From Apoderus coryli (taxonomy: Eukaryota; Arthropoda; Insecta; Coleoptera; Attelabidae), in contig OU452199.1 in NCBI GenBank assembly GCA_911728435.2, forward strand, positions 39,505,253 to 39,569,252: 64,000 nt of DNA, in the 5' to 3' direction. A program made the position numbers and the translations under genes. Shown piece by piece: positions 54,105 through 64,000 of the stretch (positions within the stretch are counted from its first letter, which is position 1; each line of letters begins with the position of its first letter). The notes under the pieces are model-generated. The model was not told the DNA's origin, made no database searches, and saw only the letters and a list, made by a program, of their open reading frames with translations.

Positions 54105-54950
54105 AGGTCACTAACGCAGTAGTTTTAATGATACTAGGCAACAGCAATTCGTAAATTCCTCTCTTCTTCACCGCATAAATAATCAATTCTCTACATTTAG
54201 ATCTACAGAAGCCTTTTGTTAACATTCTAGCAGCTTCAACCAGTGACGAAAAATAAATGGGTGCTTTCGATTACACCCAATTTATCAAATACAAATCTTT
54301 TATAACACCATAATCCGCTTAAATCTGCCTGTAGAAACAAAGCAAGAGTTTGGATTTCCTATATAGTCGCGTCTCACCGTCAAACTCATCTTTCTGTTCT
54401 CGTAACAGATTTGGTGTAGGTATTGTCGTCGCATTCTAATTCATTAATGAAGTAAAGTCATTATTATCTCTAACTACTAGAATGATCATAATTAAGCCAA
54501 GAATGCCGTGACACGCAATCTTATAATATATAGACACTAACTTTGATTGTATTAAATAATTTTGTGACAATCTTTGTTTTGTTATACTGGCACACTTTAC
54601 TTAATTATTGTTTTCTCCACCGTCTTTAATAGCCTCTCTAAAATGGCTGGATCACTATATAGCTGGTAAATTATTTCGATTAGTCTAATGTACCCATTTG
54701 ACTAAGTAATTATTATTTCATTTATGTGATAGCCCTATTGCAATTGATTTTACTTGTGTTATCTGGTGCGGAAACGCAACAAAATGACATAACAACTAAT
54801 AAAAATCCGACAAACAGATAAAATATATGAGTATCTTATAATATACAGTGTAACTTTGGTTTTTTAAATAGAAACATAGATTTTTTATTACAGAATCGAA
54901 TTCTACAGAAAACAACAAATAACTTTTGTTGACAACATTTTTTTTATTCC
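54105..54950. other. No supported gene
   Basis: On the minus strand at about 54120-54220 an open stretch reads EAARMLTKGFCRSKCRELII and YAVKKRGIYELLLP, which looks protein-like, but I know no family for it and it is bounded by stops. The rest is AT-rich. Confidence 0.3.
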
Positions 54951-55167
54951 GATTATAATAATAATAATCTTTTATTTGTAGTCCCAATCAGAATTACAGC
55001 ACATAACTATGTTACAGAAACAAAAGAAAAAATATAATAAAACTAAACCTAAATTTTAAACTGAAGACTACAAAAAGAATCCAAAAGACAGTAAAAACTG
55101 ATATAAATTTTTTAGACCCTATAAGTATAATAACAACAATATATACAATACAAACGTATAAGCTAAG

Positions 55168-55341
55168 TGTTAAAGTACGATAAACCACCCTAATACTTAA
55201 ATAATCTGAAATGATATTTTGAATAAAAAAAAATATAAACTTCTTGTGACAAAACTCAATTAATCTATTCTGACAATATTTTTAACAACAATATATATGA
55301 CAATTAACAATACTTGAATATATACAGTGTAAACTTCAACA
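55168..55341 (-). repeat. Copia 3' LTR
   Basis: 174 bases, TG...CA ends, the right-hand neighbour of the duplication CTAAG. A polypurine tract (AAGGGAAGG on the minus strand, 55342-55350) adjoins it, as required for plus-strand DNA priming. Confidence 0.9.
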
Positions 55342-55380
55342 CCTTCCCTTATTCAATGTATTGGTTACTCTCAATCGTCC

Positions 55381-56856
55381 TCAAAGTTCTTGCAGTCTCG
55401 GTTTGAATAATGGCTTAGTTAACAAATCAGCGATTTGTGATTTACCATCTATCTTCTTTATCAGAATTTGACCATCCACTACAAGTTCTCGAACAAAGAA
55501 ATGTCTAATTCTGATATGTTTTATACGCCGGTGAAATTCAGGATTTTGCGCCAATCTGATTGCAGCTTCATTATCAACAAATAGGACTGGAACACTTTTC
55601 AAATCGTGAATTTCATTGAACAATCTCATTAACCAGACAAGTTCTCGAGCACCTTCACTTGCAGCTACAATTTCTGCTTCTGTAGTTGAAATTGCTACTG
55701 AAGACTGTCTTTGACTCATCCAAGATATTGCACCTCCTGCATACATACATACAACTCCAGATGTAGATCGTCCCGTAAGTTCATCACCTCCGTGGTCTGC
55801 ATCAGTAAAACATTCTATAACGTTTTTATTTGCATCGCGTTGGTAAGTTATACCAGAGTCTAAAGTGCCTTTAAGGTATCGAAATAGTCTTTTAATTTTA
55901 ACAAAATCAGCATGACTAGGATTTTCTAGTGACCTAGAAACTACTCCTATAGCGTAGGCTAAATCTGGACGACTTCCAATCATTAAATACATTAATGCTC
56001 CCACAGCTTCTCTATAAGAAATTTCAATCACACTAGAATCTTCATCCTTCCCTGATTGAAGATTTTCTTTCACAATTGGAGTGCTAACAGGCTTACATTC
56101 ACTCATAGAAAAGCGATCCAATACTTTTCTAGCATATGCCTGTTGGCTGACTTTAATAGAACCATCTGTACTATTTCTTTCAATTTGGAGACCCAAAAAA
56201 TATGAAGCAGGTTTGACAGTAATTTTAAATTCATTTTCAAGATAATTTAAAAATTTTGATTTTAAGTTTTCATCATTTGATGCGAGAAGTTCATCATCAA
56301 CATACAAACATAAAATCAAAGTACTATCATTTTCTTTCTTAATGAATAGACATGGATCTGCTTCTGTGCTTTTAAAACCAAAATTTGATAAAACATCCAC
56401 AATGCGCTTGTTCCAACAGCGTGGAGCTTGCTTTAAACCATAGAGACTTTTCTTTAAAAAACACACTCTATCTGTTCCATCTTCAAACCCTTCTGGTTGT
56501 TTCATATAAATGTTCTCTTCTAGTGATCCATACAGGAAAGCAGTAGTTACATCAAATTGTGTAAGAGTCATATTGTCGATAGCAGCAACACTTAATACAC
56601 TTCTGATTGATGATAATTTTGCAACTGGACTAAATGTTTGATCGTAGTCTTTACCACATTTTTGTGAAAAACCTTTGACCACAATTCTTGCCTTATATTT
56701 TTCAATAGAACCATCTGGATTTGATTTAATTTTATATATCCACTTACATGGAATAGCTTTCCTTCCTTTAGGCAATTTATCTAAGATCCATCCATCCGTT
56801 TTCACTGTGTGACTGCATTTCTCTTTCCATAGCAGCTTTCCATTGATCTTTATCAT
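55381..56856 (-). pseudogene. Copia reverse transcriptase and RNase H
   Basis: Of the 491-residue frame, the first 25 residues are out of register; the true family reading (QWKAAMEREMQSH) lies in another frame, so frameshifts sit near 56800 and 56857. From WILDKLPKGRKAIPCKWIYK on it is normal: KARIVVKGFSQ, TQFDVTTAFLYG (first RT Asp at about 102), CLYVDDELLAS (YVDD 185-188), then RNase H with FTDADHGGDELTGRS (Asp about 352), STTEAEIVAAS (Glu about 393) and FVDNEAAI. The C-terminal part to KPLFKPRLQEL is complete. These domains copy the element's RNA into DNA in cytoplasmic particles. Confidence 0.9.
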
Positions 56857-57332
56857 TGCTCATTATTCTCTAAAATATTTACAGCAACTGACATTGCAAA
56901 ATCTTCAAATCTCGCAGGTTTACGTACATTTGTTCTGTTTCTTAACTTTCTTCCACTACTTTCACTCGTATCTTCTTCAGTTATTGTGCTTCTATTATCT
57001 TCCAAATCTTCAAAATTTTGTTCATTTTCAGGATTTTCTATTTCTAATCTACTTTCAGAAATTTCTTCAGGTTCGTTATATAAATGTACTGGGCTTAATC
57101 TTGTTTCACTAAGTTTTAATGGTTTTTCGTCAAACGTAACATTTCGAGATCTTATAACTTCTCTAGTTTCTTGACACCAAACTCTGTAACCTTCATAGCC
57201 TTCATATCCAACAAGAATGCCTTTAGTTGCTTTCTTCTCTAGTTTTTTCCTTCTTTGTTTTGGAATATGAACATAGCATATATAGTTCCTATTACGCGAA
57301 GATGGGTCAATTTGGGTTTCTTTTGATACCAA
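56853..57332 (-). pseudogene. Copia integrase C-terminal and linker segment
   Basis: This frame continues the polyprotein after a one-base shift near 57290. YVHIPKQRRKKLEKKATKGI and LVGYEGYEGYRVW are the usual integrase C-terminal block, and an acidic, Ser/Glu-rich linker to the RT follows (ENPENEQNFEDLEDNRS). It ends at a stop created by the next frameshift near 56857. EGYEGY could be a small in-frame duplication, since the family has only one such repeat. Confidence 0.8.
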
Positions 57333-59308
57333 ACTTCATAGGGTGATTTATTATTAACACCTGAAACACCTGATATATTTAAAATATATGCAGCTGTTTG
57401 AATCATTTCAGCCCATAACTTTTGAGGTAATCCTTCTCTCGAATGCATTATCGATCTCGCTGTCTCGACCAATGTTCTGTTTTCTCTTTCAGAACATCCA
57501 TTTTGTTGAGGCGAATATGGCATAGTAAGTCTATGGCGAATTCCATTTCTGTTTAATATTCTTTTAACAGAATGATAAACAAATTCTCCTCCGTTGTCAC
57601 TTAAAAGCTCCTTAACAACATAACCAGTAGAATTTATCTTTGCTAAAACTGATTTTAGATGTGTAGCTACTTCTGACTTTTCTTTCATAAAATAAACATA
57701 ACGGAATTTACTGTAATCATCTTTAAATAAGACAAAATATTTATAACCACGGAAGGAATTTTCAAATGGTCCGCATACGTCTGAATGTATTAGCTCACCT
57801 GGTGTGTTAGCTCTTTCTCTTGAACCAAACTTCAACACATGAGATTTGCCATAGACGCAGCCTTCACATACTTCGCTATCTAACATTACTTCAATACCAA
57901 ATTCTCTCTTCAAAATTCCCTTAACGTGTTTTTTATTCTGATGTCCTAATCTTTCATGATACAGCTGAAGAACATTTTCAATCTCAACAACATTTGTTTC
58001 ATTTTCTTGATTTGGAATAATATTTTTCATGTCTAGCTTATAAAGTCCACCATGTATGATTCTTCTTCCAATCAAAATTATCTTTCCATCAATTTTAAAA
58101 TAACAAATTTGTGACGTTGAAATAAATTCACTGTTTGTTCTTTTATCTTGTGCAGAAAGAACTGAGAACAAATTCTTTTTAATACTAGGAACGTACCAAA
58201 CATCTTCTAAACGAATAAAAGTAATGTTTCCATTGACATTCGCTTCAACTTCAATCGTGCCTTTTCCTAAAGCGCTTATTTTATCACCATTTGCAGTTGT
58301 TACTGTATGATGCTCACTAAAATATTGAAAATTAGTAAACAAATCACTTCTGTGACATATATGGTTTGTTGCACCATTATCTACAAACCAATGTTCATCA
58401 TCAATATTAACTGTTAAGACTGTTTCTGTCAAAGCCATTAGGGATACTGTAGTCTGTGCAAAATTACCTTTTTCAACGTTATCTACCTTAGGAGGTCTTC
58501 CATCAGCCTTCCATTTAAAACACTGTTTTACCATATGACCAGCCTTGTTACAATACTTGCAAATTATTTCTTTCTTCAATTTTGAATTCTTTGAAAAATT
58601 CTTCTTCTTTGTACCTTTTACCAAAAGAACTTCTTCTTGATTACGTTCTTCATTTTTACTTAACAATGCTTTCTCAAAAGAGCAAAGTTGGATTGTTAAA
58701 TTTTCAACTGATCTTTCTGATTTTACCATCAGGGACCAACTTGACTTAAATGAAAAATAATCATCTGGTAAAGTTGACAAAATTTTGCAAAGTAACAATA
58801 AATCTGGTAAGCCACAGTTACAGGTACTTCCATTTGTGGACTTTTCTTTTGATAATTCATATTGTAAATCACTCCACAAATTTTTGAGTTTAGAAACATG
58901 CGTCGAAATATCATCGTTAGCGCCTTTCTTATAATTGAAAAACTTCGTGCACAAATCATACGATTTTTCCTCAACAGCACCGTCATACAATCTATGAAGT
59001 TCTAACCACATATCTCTAGCTGTATTAAATCTCATAACTTTTTGTAAAGTATCTTGTGTCATATTGAGAGTAAGCAAAAGCAAAGCATTACTATCAGCTT
59101 GATTAAAGGTAGCGAAATCTCTGTCATACTTGGTTTGTTGTTCATTTGTTACTCCTTCTGCAGGTAAAGGTAAAGGTTTTTGCAATTTACCTTCCAAAAT
59201 ATCATTTGCACCTGGAACACTCCGTAACAAAATATTTAACTTAAACTTCCATGTACTCCAATTTTGTTTTCCTTCAAGCAAACCGATCTGAATTTTACTT
59301 GCATCCAT
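57239..59308 (-). CDS. Copia gag-protease-integrase polyprotein
   Basis: The 689-residue frame starts at ATG MDASKIQIGLLEGKQNW, about 160 bases after the 5' LTR. It contains the Copia gag (W-x-x-W block near residue 17), a CCHC zinc knuckle at 250-263 (CKYCNKAGHMVKQC), the aspartic protease at 308-315 (WFVDNGATN, Asp 310), an HHCC motif (about 451-484), and the integrase core with Asp 510, Asp 571 and Glu 607 (D-x60-D-x35-E). All catalytic residues are present. The frame ends at a frameshift shortly after the core. Confidence 0.9.
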   Translation of the reverse strand: MDASKIQIGLLEGKQNWSTWKFKLNILLRSVPGANDILEGKLQKPLPLPAEGVTNEQQTKYDRDFATFNQADSNALLLLTLNMTQDTLQKVMRFNTARDMWLELHRLYDGAVEEKSYDLCTKFFNYKKGANDDISTHVSKLKNLWSDLQYELSKEKSTNGSTCNCGLPDLLLLCKILSTLPDDYFSFKSSWSLMVKSERSVENLTIQLCSFEKALLSKNEERNQEEVLLVKGTKKKNFSKNSKLKKEIICKYCNKAGHMVKQCFKWKADGRPPKVDNVEKGNFAQTTVSLMALTETVLTVNIDDEHWFVDNGATNHICHRSDLFTNFQYFSEHHTVTTANGDKISALGKGTIEVEANVNGNITFIRLEDVWYVPSIKKNLFSVLSAQDKRTNSEFISTSQICYFKIDGKIILIGRRIIHGGLYKLDMKNIIPNQENETNVVEIENVLQLYHERLGHQNKKHVKGILKREFGIEVMLDSEVCEGCVYGKSHVLKFGSRERANTPGELIHSDVCGPFENSFRGYKYFVLFKDDYSKFRYVYFMKEKSEVATHLKSVLAKINSTGYVVKELLSDNGGEFVYHSVKRILNRNGIRHRLTMPYSPQQNGCSERENRTLVETARSIMHSREGLPQKLWAEMIQTAAYILNISGVSGVNNKSPYEVWYQKKPKLTHLRVIGTIYAMFIFQNKEGKN

Positions 59309-59458
59309 ATCTTCTTCTTCTAATTATTATTATTATTTTTAACTAACTTTTAAGTTTTTTAAAATTTAGATATGTCTTACTGTCACTACTTGTCACAATT
59401 TTTTTTTCTCACAAATATCTATCTTCTCCAACAAAATTTAAGTCTTCTGGGAACCACG

Positions 59459-59469
59459 CTCTGCTACCA
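59459..59469 (-). promoter_or_regulatory. Copia primer binding site
   Basis: Read on the minus strand, TGGTAGCAGAG follows directly after the 5' LTR. It is complementary to the 3' end of insect initiator tRNA-Met including CCA. That tRNA, or a piece of it, is the usual minus-strand primer of Copia-type elements. Confidence 0.7.
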
Positions 59470-59640
59470 TGTTAAAGTTCGATAAACCACCCTAATACTT
59501 AAATAATCTGAAATGATATTTGAATAAAAAGAAATATAAACTTCTTGTGACAAAACTCAATAATATCTATTCTGACAATATTTTTAACAACCATTATAAC
59601 AATGAACAATACTTGAATATATACAGTGTAAACTTCAACA
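59470..59640 (-). repeat. Copia 5' LTR
   Basis: 171 bases with TG...CA ends, a copy of 55168-55341 with about ten small differences. Being at the 5' end in element sense it would hold the promoter of the element. The duplication CTAAG follows at 59641-59645. Confidence 0.9.
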
Positions 59641-59773
59641 CTAAGAAGGTGGAGAAAGAATAAAAAAGTTACAGTGAGGGAAGAAACAAAGAAAAAGAAA
59701 AATGGAAGAAGGTATTTTTTTTTGTATTGGGATTGATTCTACACAGACTCAGGGGCTAGAGAATAAAAAGCGC

Positions 59774-61093
59774 TTATAATGTTTTAAAATGGGAAGGTAT
59801 GTCATTATATATCAGGTAAATATTATATGAAAAGGACCGTTCAAAAATAGTTGTTCGATGATGTGGAGGTGAAAGTAAAGCTCTATGTCTGAGGTTTAAA
59901 TTGTGAACGTCAGACCTGTAGGTTATTTTATGGTAGAGGTATGGCGGGTGCTTGTATAAAATTACCGAGTGATAAAGACAAGATGCATGAAGAAGTCTTC
60001 TCTCTTCCATTGCGAGCCAGCCAGCCTCTCTTAATTTATAACTTACCGGTTCAAACTTTCTGATCCCATAAATATACCTGAGGCACGACTTCTGTAACCT
60101 CTGTATACGATATTTATCTATTTGTAATAGGCACGGACCATACAACGGGTCACACAAATTCAGGAAGCTTAATACAAGCATGTCAGTTAAACGGATCCTT
60201 AAATCGGTGGACAAGATGTGCCTGTGTGGGTACAATAATTTCAAACTAGCATAACCTCTGCCAATACATTTAGTAACATGTCTGGTAAACCTCAACTCAT
60301 TATCAAGCTCTACACCCAAATTTTTTGCTACATTAGTGAAAGGTAAGGTGACATCGTTAACTGAAATTATCATTCTTTCTTCCACGTCCTTTCGAGCCTT
60401 ACCAAACACAAGAACATTCGATTTAGAGGGATTTATACTTAAATGGTGTTTCTCTGAAGCCTGTACAAGTGATTTAAGGTCCCTATTTATGCAAAAAGAT
60501 GCCATATTTAAGTCACATGATTTAAAAGAAAATTTAATTTGCGTATCATCTGCGTAAGAGTATGGCGTAGAATAAAGCAAACTATCGAAGATATTTGATG
60601 TATATATACAAAAAAGAAGAGGTCCTAATATTGAGCCCTGAGGCACACCACGCCACACTTGATCTGTAGTGGAGCAACCTCGATCTGTCTCCACGTATTG
60701 AAATCCGTTAGAGAGGTAGTTTTTTAACATTTTGATTGAGGTCAAAGAGAAACCAGAATAACTTAGAATGGCAAGTAAGATGTCATGACTGATCTTATCA
60801 AATGCCTTGGAATAGTCCAAAAGCGTCAGCAAAACAGTCTCACCCGTATCAATGTCACGCAACAAATCATCCACAATGTCCAAGAGGGCAGTCACACAGC
60901 TGTAACCCTTTCTAAATCCAGACTGTCTAGTGGGCAATATATTATATTTGTTAACATGTTCCCTTATTTGAGTACAGATTATCTTTTCTAGAACTTTAGA
61001 AAGTGCAGGCAGGATCGAAATAGGTCTCAAGTCACTTAAATCACCAATTACTTTCTTCTTTCCTAGATGAAAAACTTTTGACACTTTCCATAT
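59774..61093 (-). CDS. LINE reverse transcriptase (ORF2, 5'-truncated)
   Basis: An unbroken frame of about 440 residues: WKVSKVFHLGKKK, DLSDLRPISILPALSKVLE, SGFRKGYSCVTALLDIVDDL, LLDYSKAFDKISHDILL (block A, Asp about 101), WRGVPQGSILGPLLF (block B), YSYADDTQIKFSF (YADD about 188-191), NLGVELDNELRFTRHV and the C-terminal region to PSHFKTL. The open frame extends a few residues past 61093 into non-LINE sequence; the true N-terminus with endonuclease is missing. It resembles CR1/Jockey-group LINEs (Daphne- or Kiri-like is possible). The catalytic residues are intact, but truncation prevents function. Confidence 0.85.
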   Translation of the reverse strand: MWKVSKVFHLGKKKVIGDLSDLRPISILPALSKVLEKIICTQIREHVNKYNILPTRQSGFRKGYSCVTALLDIVDDLLRDIDTGETVLLTLLDYSKAFDKISHDILLAILSYSGFSLTSIKMLKNYLSNGFQYVETDRGCSTTDQVWRGVPQGSILGPLLFCIYTSNIFDSLLYSTPYSYADDTQIKFSFKSCDLNMASFCINRDLKSLVQASEKHHLSINPSKSNVLVFGKARKDVEERMIISVNDVTLPFTNVAKNLGVELDNELRFTRHVTKCIGRGYASLKLLYPHRHILSTDLRIRLTDMLVLSFLNLCDPLYGPCLLQIDKYRIQRLQKSCLRYIYGIRKFEPVSYKLREAGWLAMEERRLLHASCLYHSVILYKHPPYLYHKITYRSDVHNLNLRHRALLSPPHHRTTIFERSFSYNIYLIYNDIPSHFKTL

Positions 61094-61189
61094 ATAAAAA
61101 TAATAAAATAATAACATTTTTTACAACATTTATTTGCTATTCCACGAAAGAAAAAAGTCTCTTTTTAACAAAATATGGAATATCTTTCT

Positions 61190-61740
61190 ATCTCAGAAAA
61201 AGTTTTGTTCAATATACCTGTGGTTTTGCGGATAAAAATGGATATCCCATGCATTTTATTATCGTGTTGCGAAGAAGATTACGAGAACGTATATTACGAA
61301 TTCCTGATGAAGACAGGTGGTCTTGGTCTTGGCGAAACGTTGAAACCAAGAAAAAATAAATAATGGCATTTAAATAATTATCTAAAATCTCTAATCAGTC
61401 GATGATTTTTAAATTGTTGAACCTCAGTTCCAAGAACAAAAAACAGAGAAATTAACCCAAATTATTATTGTAATCAAAAAAATGTATTATATAAAGTTAT
61501 TTGGTTTTTTATGTAGAATCCGATTCGGTAATGAAAATTATATATTTCCATTAAGAACAAACGAGTTGACCTTGAGATAACCTTGAAACGGTTGACAAAC
61601 TGGCCAATGGATGCCACCATTGTTTTTCTCCCACAATAGCAAACAACTTTTATTTGAACTTTTTTTCCAAAAATTGTACCCTTTTTAAGATATAAAGCTG
61701 TCTCAAGATAAATGGACCACCCGGTATATTTTTCTTTTCA
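61190..61740 (+). repeat. Repeat copy A, uninterrupted
   Basis: This matches 38665-38817 plus 41164-41541. It includes GTGGTTTTGC, a hammerhead-like motif (CTGATGA at 61304, GAAAC at 61334), AATGGCATTTAAATAATTAT and the right end GACCACCCGGTATA. It has no coding potential; open frames at 61078-61363 are incidental. It provides the empty site for the LINE at 38818. Confidence 0.75.
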
Positions 61741-61834
61741 TTTTTATAGAGTTAGATTAAAAAATAATTGAGAAAAAAACAAACGTGTTCCTCATTTACA
61801 GTTCATTAAAATTAAATTTTTTTAAGACTTCTAC

Positions 61835-62070
61835 TCCAGGACCGTATTTAAAAAAACCAAGTCGATGATGGCTTTTCAAAAACGAAACGTCGTAGTGAAA
61901 ATTTGTAAACTCTATCTTTTTCTCCTCAAAAAGTAACAATAAGGAAGTGCGTTTAATTTTTTATATCTCTAAAAATAATGTCAGAAATAAATAAAAACTA
62001 AAATCGAAAAAAAATGGCAAAAGTTAGTTTATTTTTGAAAAAACCATTGAAAAGGTATTTAAATTGTACA
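61835..62070. repeat. Half copy of the hairpin element family
   Basis: The right half of the 10275-11338 type: AAGTCGATGATGGCTTTTCA, CGAAACGTCGTAGTG, CTCCTCAAAAAGTAACAAT and ATTTAAATTGTACAAC. The left arm is missing, so it cannot fold back. Confidence 0.65.
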
Positions 62071-62079
62071 ACCGGAGCA

Positions 62080-62510
62080 TTGTCGTACAGAGTCTCGACG
62101 ACAACATCTTTCGTCAATTTTCCTGTTTTTTTTTCTCTCTAATTGCTCCTTTTAACTGTTCTAAGATTGAAGAGTCGTATTCTACTCTTTCTGAGTCCCT
62201 AAATATGGTCGCCATGAGTTTGTGACCTTAAATTCTTGGGTGCTGTTGTGTAGGTGTAAAAGAGCCTCTTACCTTCTTTAGGGACTCAGAAATAGTAAAA
62301 GATTTAGATTTAAGATTTAAGGACATTATTTTAAGAGTTTCTCACTAGTGTGCATCATATCAAATTGTTGTATATTATACAAAGAATTTTAAAAGTATAC
62401 CTATACAGGGTGATTCATTACGGTTGCAACAAACGAAAACTGGAGATTGCTGAAAGTGATTTAAGCATTTTTTGCCATTGAACCCATGTCCGCAAATGCT
62501 TCGTTATCGA
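62080..62510. other. No gene seen
   Basis: A repeat end CAGGGTGATTCATTACGG begins at 62406; no frame is supported. Confidence 0.4.
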
Positions 62511-62514
62511 GATA

Positions 62515-64000
62515 CAGGGTGTCCAAATTTAGTAGTCAAATTAACTTTCTTGTTCATTTCTCAAAAACTAGCTAACCGATTTCGACAAAATTTTACATGC
62601 ATTTGGGGACTGATAACCTAAAATAATCAGCATTATTTTGACTTTCATTAACTGTTCAATGGCGTCGATATAGGGGGCATTTGGGTAAATTTTACAAATA
62701 AACTAATTAAAGACAGCTTTGACAAGCTTAATTATTTTAAATTCTTACTTTTTTAAAAAGAGCAACTTATAAGCTACACATTCGCAATATTAAATAATTA
62801 GTTGTTTTTAATATTGCGAATGTTTTTTTCTAAATTAAAATGAGTTTTTCAATTGAAGAATATGTTTGTGTAATACAAATGCAAGAGTAGCGGCCAGAGA
62901 ATACCAAATTAGGTATCGTAACAGACGTCATCCATATCACAAAACATGAACGCCTACATTTCACAGGCTTAGGACAATAGGGAGCATTTTACCTAGAGTT
63001 AACAAACAACCGCATCGTCTAAATATTCAAACTGAAGAAAACATAGTGGATTTAGTTTTAGACGATCCGAAAATAAGCACTAGAAGAATACCAACTCAAT
63101 TGGCATTACCTCGAATAACTGTTGGGAGACTATTAAATCGAGAAATGCTCTATCTCTATCATCATCAAGATGTCCAGGCCCTACATCCTGGAAACAGTGA
63201 AAGGCGCCTACTATTTTGTAATTGGGTTCCTGGTAAGCATCAAGAAGATGAAAGATTTTTAGAGAAAGTGCTCTAGTCAGATGAAGCAACTTTTACTAGA
63301 GATGGCATAAATACAAACCATAATGAACATGTATAGTCTTTAAACAACCCTCGTGCTATTAGGCCGCGAAATTTTCAAGAACGTTTTACTATCAATGATT
63401 GGGGTGGCATGTTTAACAATAAATTATTGCCGTTGTTCGTAATTAATGGGCATTTAAACTCAAATCAATACAGTCTTTTCCTACACAACCGCCTGCCCGA
63501 ATTTATTAAGGATGTACCTCTGAATATTGTTCAAAACATGTAGTATCAACCCATGCGCACCGTGGTAGGCAAGTAACTAAAGTTTTAAATCTACTGTTTG
63601 GAAACAATTTGATGGGTTTGGGAGGTTCCATTGAGTGGCCTCCAAGATCACCGGATCTGAATCCGCTCGACTTCTTTTTATGGGGGTACATGAAACAATT
63701 GGTTTACAGTGTACCAATTATAAATGAAAACCAACTGCTGGAGAGAGTTCATGAAGCTCCTAGGAACATAAGAAACAATCATCATATCCTTATTAGAGCT
63801 ACAAATTCATTAGTTGAAAGATGTAAAATGTGCATTAGGTACTGTCAATGGAGGGCAATTTGAACAGTTGTTATTAATTTTCTTATTTTAATATCGAGTT
63901 TAGTTTTTTTATTGTTAAATTTTTAATTGAACTGATAGGCCTTAAAATTTGTTGTTAAGTAATTTGTTATTATTAAATCGTTTTCCACGGCAACTTTGAT
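62515..64000 (+). mobile_element. DUF4817-type transposon, cut by window end
   Basis: The left end is CAGGGTGTCCAAATTTAG at 62515. A transposase-like region (62839-63863) follows. The right end would be expected within a few hundred bases but lies beyond 64000 or is lost. Confidence 0.55.
62839..63863 (+). pseudogene. DUF4817-type transposase, several breaks
   Basis: The start MSFSIEEYV leads, with frame changes, to YRNRRHPYHKT and FHRLRTIGSI (helix-turn-helix). From 63046 it reads VLDDPKISTRRIPTQLAL, VQALHPGNSERRLLFCNWV, a TAG at 63274, SDEATFTRDG (first Asp), FTINDWGGMFNNKLLPLF, and near 63560 a damaged second catalytic block (THAHRGRQVTKVLN without the D-G-A). Then follow IEWPPRSPDLNPLDFFLWGY (third acid) and a C-terminal part to the TGA at 63861. 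It has more of the family's length than any other copy here, but it is dead. Confidence 0.7.

Larger units (their letters stand above)
55168..59640 (-). mobile_element. Full-length Copia-type LTR retrotransposon
   Basis: Two LTRs of 174 and 171 bases, both starting TGTTAAAG and ending TTCAACA, are flanked by the perfect 5-bp duplication CTAAG (55163-55167, 59641-59645). The minus-strand interior encodes gag, protease, integrase, reverse transcriptase and RNase H in the Copia order, with three or so frame breaks. The LTRs differ by roughly ten small changes, mostly indels, so the insertion is not brand new. It interrupts the LINE 54954-61093. Confidence 0.95.
54954..61093 (-). mobile_element. 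LINE split by a Copia element
   Basis: On the minus strand, coding sequence at 59774-61093 is followed by a 3' region that runs to 55163, is interrupted by Copia at 55168-59640, and ends in an (ATA)n tail at about 54954-54968 next to CTTTTATTTGTAGTCCC. Without Copia the copy is about 1.66 kb. The 5' end is truncated at 61093, where RT reading stops abruptly. Confidence 0.65.

Noticed and set aside
54120..54220. Minus-strand stretch with protein-like reading as an exon
   Set aside because: Only about 33 residues, no family known to me and no convincing splice sites.
61304..61338. Active hammerhead ribozyme
   Set aside because: CTGATGA and GAAAC are present, but stem II needs a large bulge and no helix III is seen; kept only as a hammerhead-like motif.
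61078..61363. Frames over the repeat copy A as a gene
   Set aside because: The same repeat at 38665-38817 does not keep these frames open.

Overview
The window looks like a piece of an arthropod, most likely insect, chromosome. It is AT-rich, its genes are split into short exons by GT-AG introns, and nearly all remaining sequence consists of insect-type transposable elements in many stages of decay. Beetle-like composition is my impression only; nothing in the sequence fixes the order. No bacterial, organellar, rRNA, standard tRNA or CRISPR feature is visible.

Host genes, both on the + strand. (1) Positions 4020-7322 carry the last four exons of a gene I could not name; it encodes a Pro/Ser/Thr-rich, probably cytoplasmic C-terminal tail. 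(2) Positions 25733-52472 carry the first three coding exons of a receptor-type guanylate cyclase (natriuretic-peptide-receptor-like, Gyc32E-like ligand-binding domain). Its first visible coding intron is about 22.9 kb, its second about 3.4 kb, and the intron after 52472 runs out of the window. A GC-richer block ending at a donor-like site near 19749 may be its 5' untranslated exon. Most mobile DNA from about 26 kb onward therefore sits inside introns of this gene.

Mobile DNA by region. 1-4 kb: a Penelope-like relic inside an inverted repeat, itself invaded by a long-TIR DNA transposon. 5-16 kb: an intronic hairpin, an hAT-like end cluster, THAP and mariner fragments, a tRNA-derived SINE, a 1.06 kb hairpin element, a degraded DUF4817-type transposase, a LINE fragment and a possible BEL/Pao fragment. 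16-24 kb: a second THAP element, several hairpin elements and a Jockey-like LINE. 26-28 kb: a 2 kb hairpin element holding an internally deleted LINE. 29.6-32.8 kb: a complete-looking 3.17 kb DNA transposon with 36-38 bp TIRs, an ATAT duplication and a two-exon DDE-like transposase of a family I cannot place with certainty (possibly Sola). 35-41 kb: LINE copies, a nearly intact mariner and nested insertions. 43-47 kb: a hairpin element carrying a piggyBac deletion derivative and a THAP (P-like) element. 48-54 kb: mariner and DUF4817-type fragments, a SINE, hairpin elements and two guanylate cyclase exons. 55-61 kb: a full-length Copia element inserted in the 3' part of a LINE. 61-64 kb: a repeat shared with 38-41 kb and a DUF4817-type element cut by the window edge.

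The most interesting signals are the two-exon DDE transposon at 29.6-32.8 kb, hammerhead-ribozyme-like motifs recurring in several otherwise different hairpin repeats, the nested insertions whose empty sites can be read from the opposite hairpin arm, and a near-perfect hairpin inside an intron of the first host gene.
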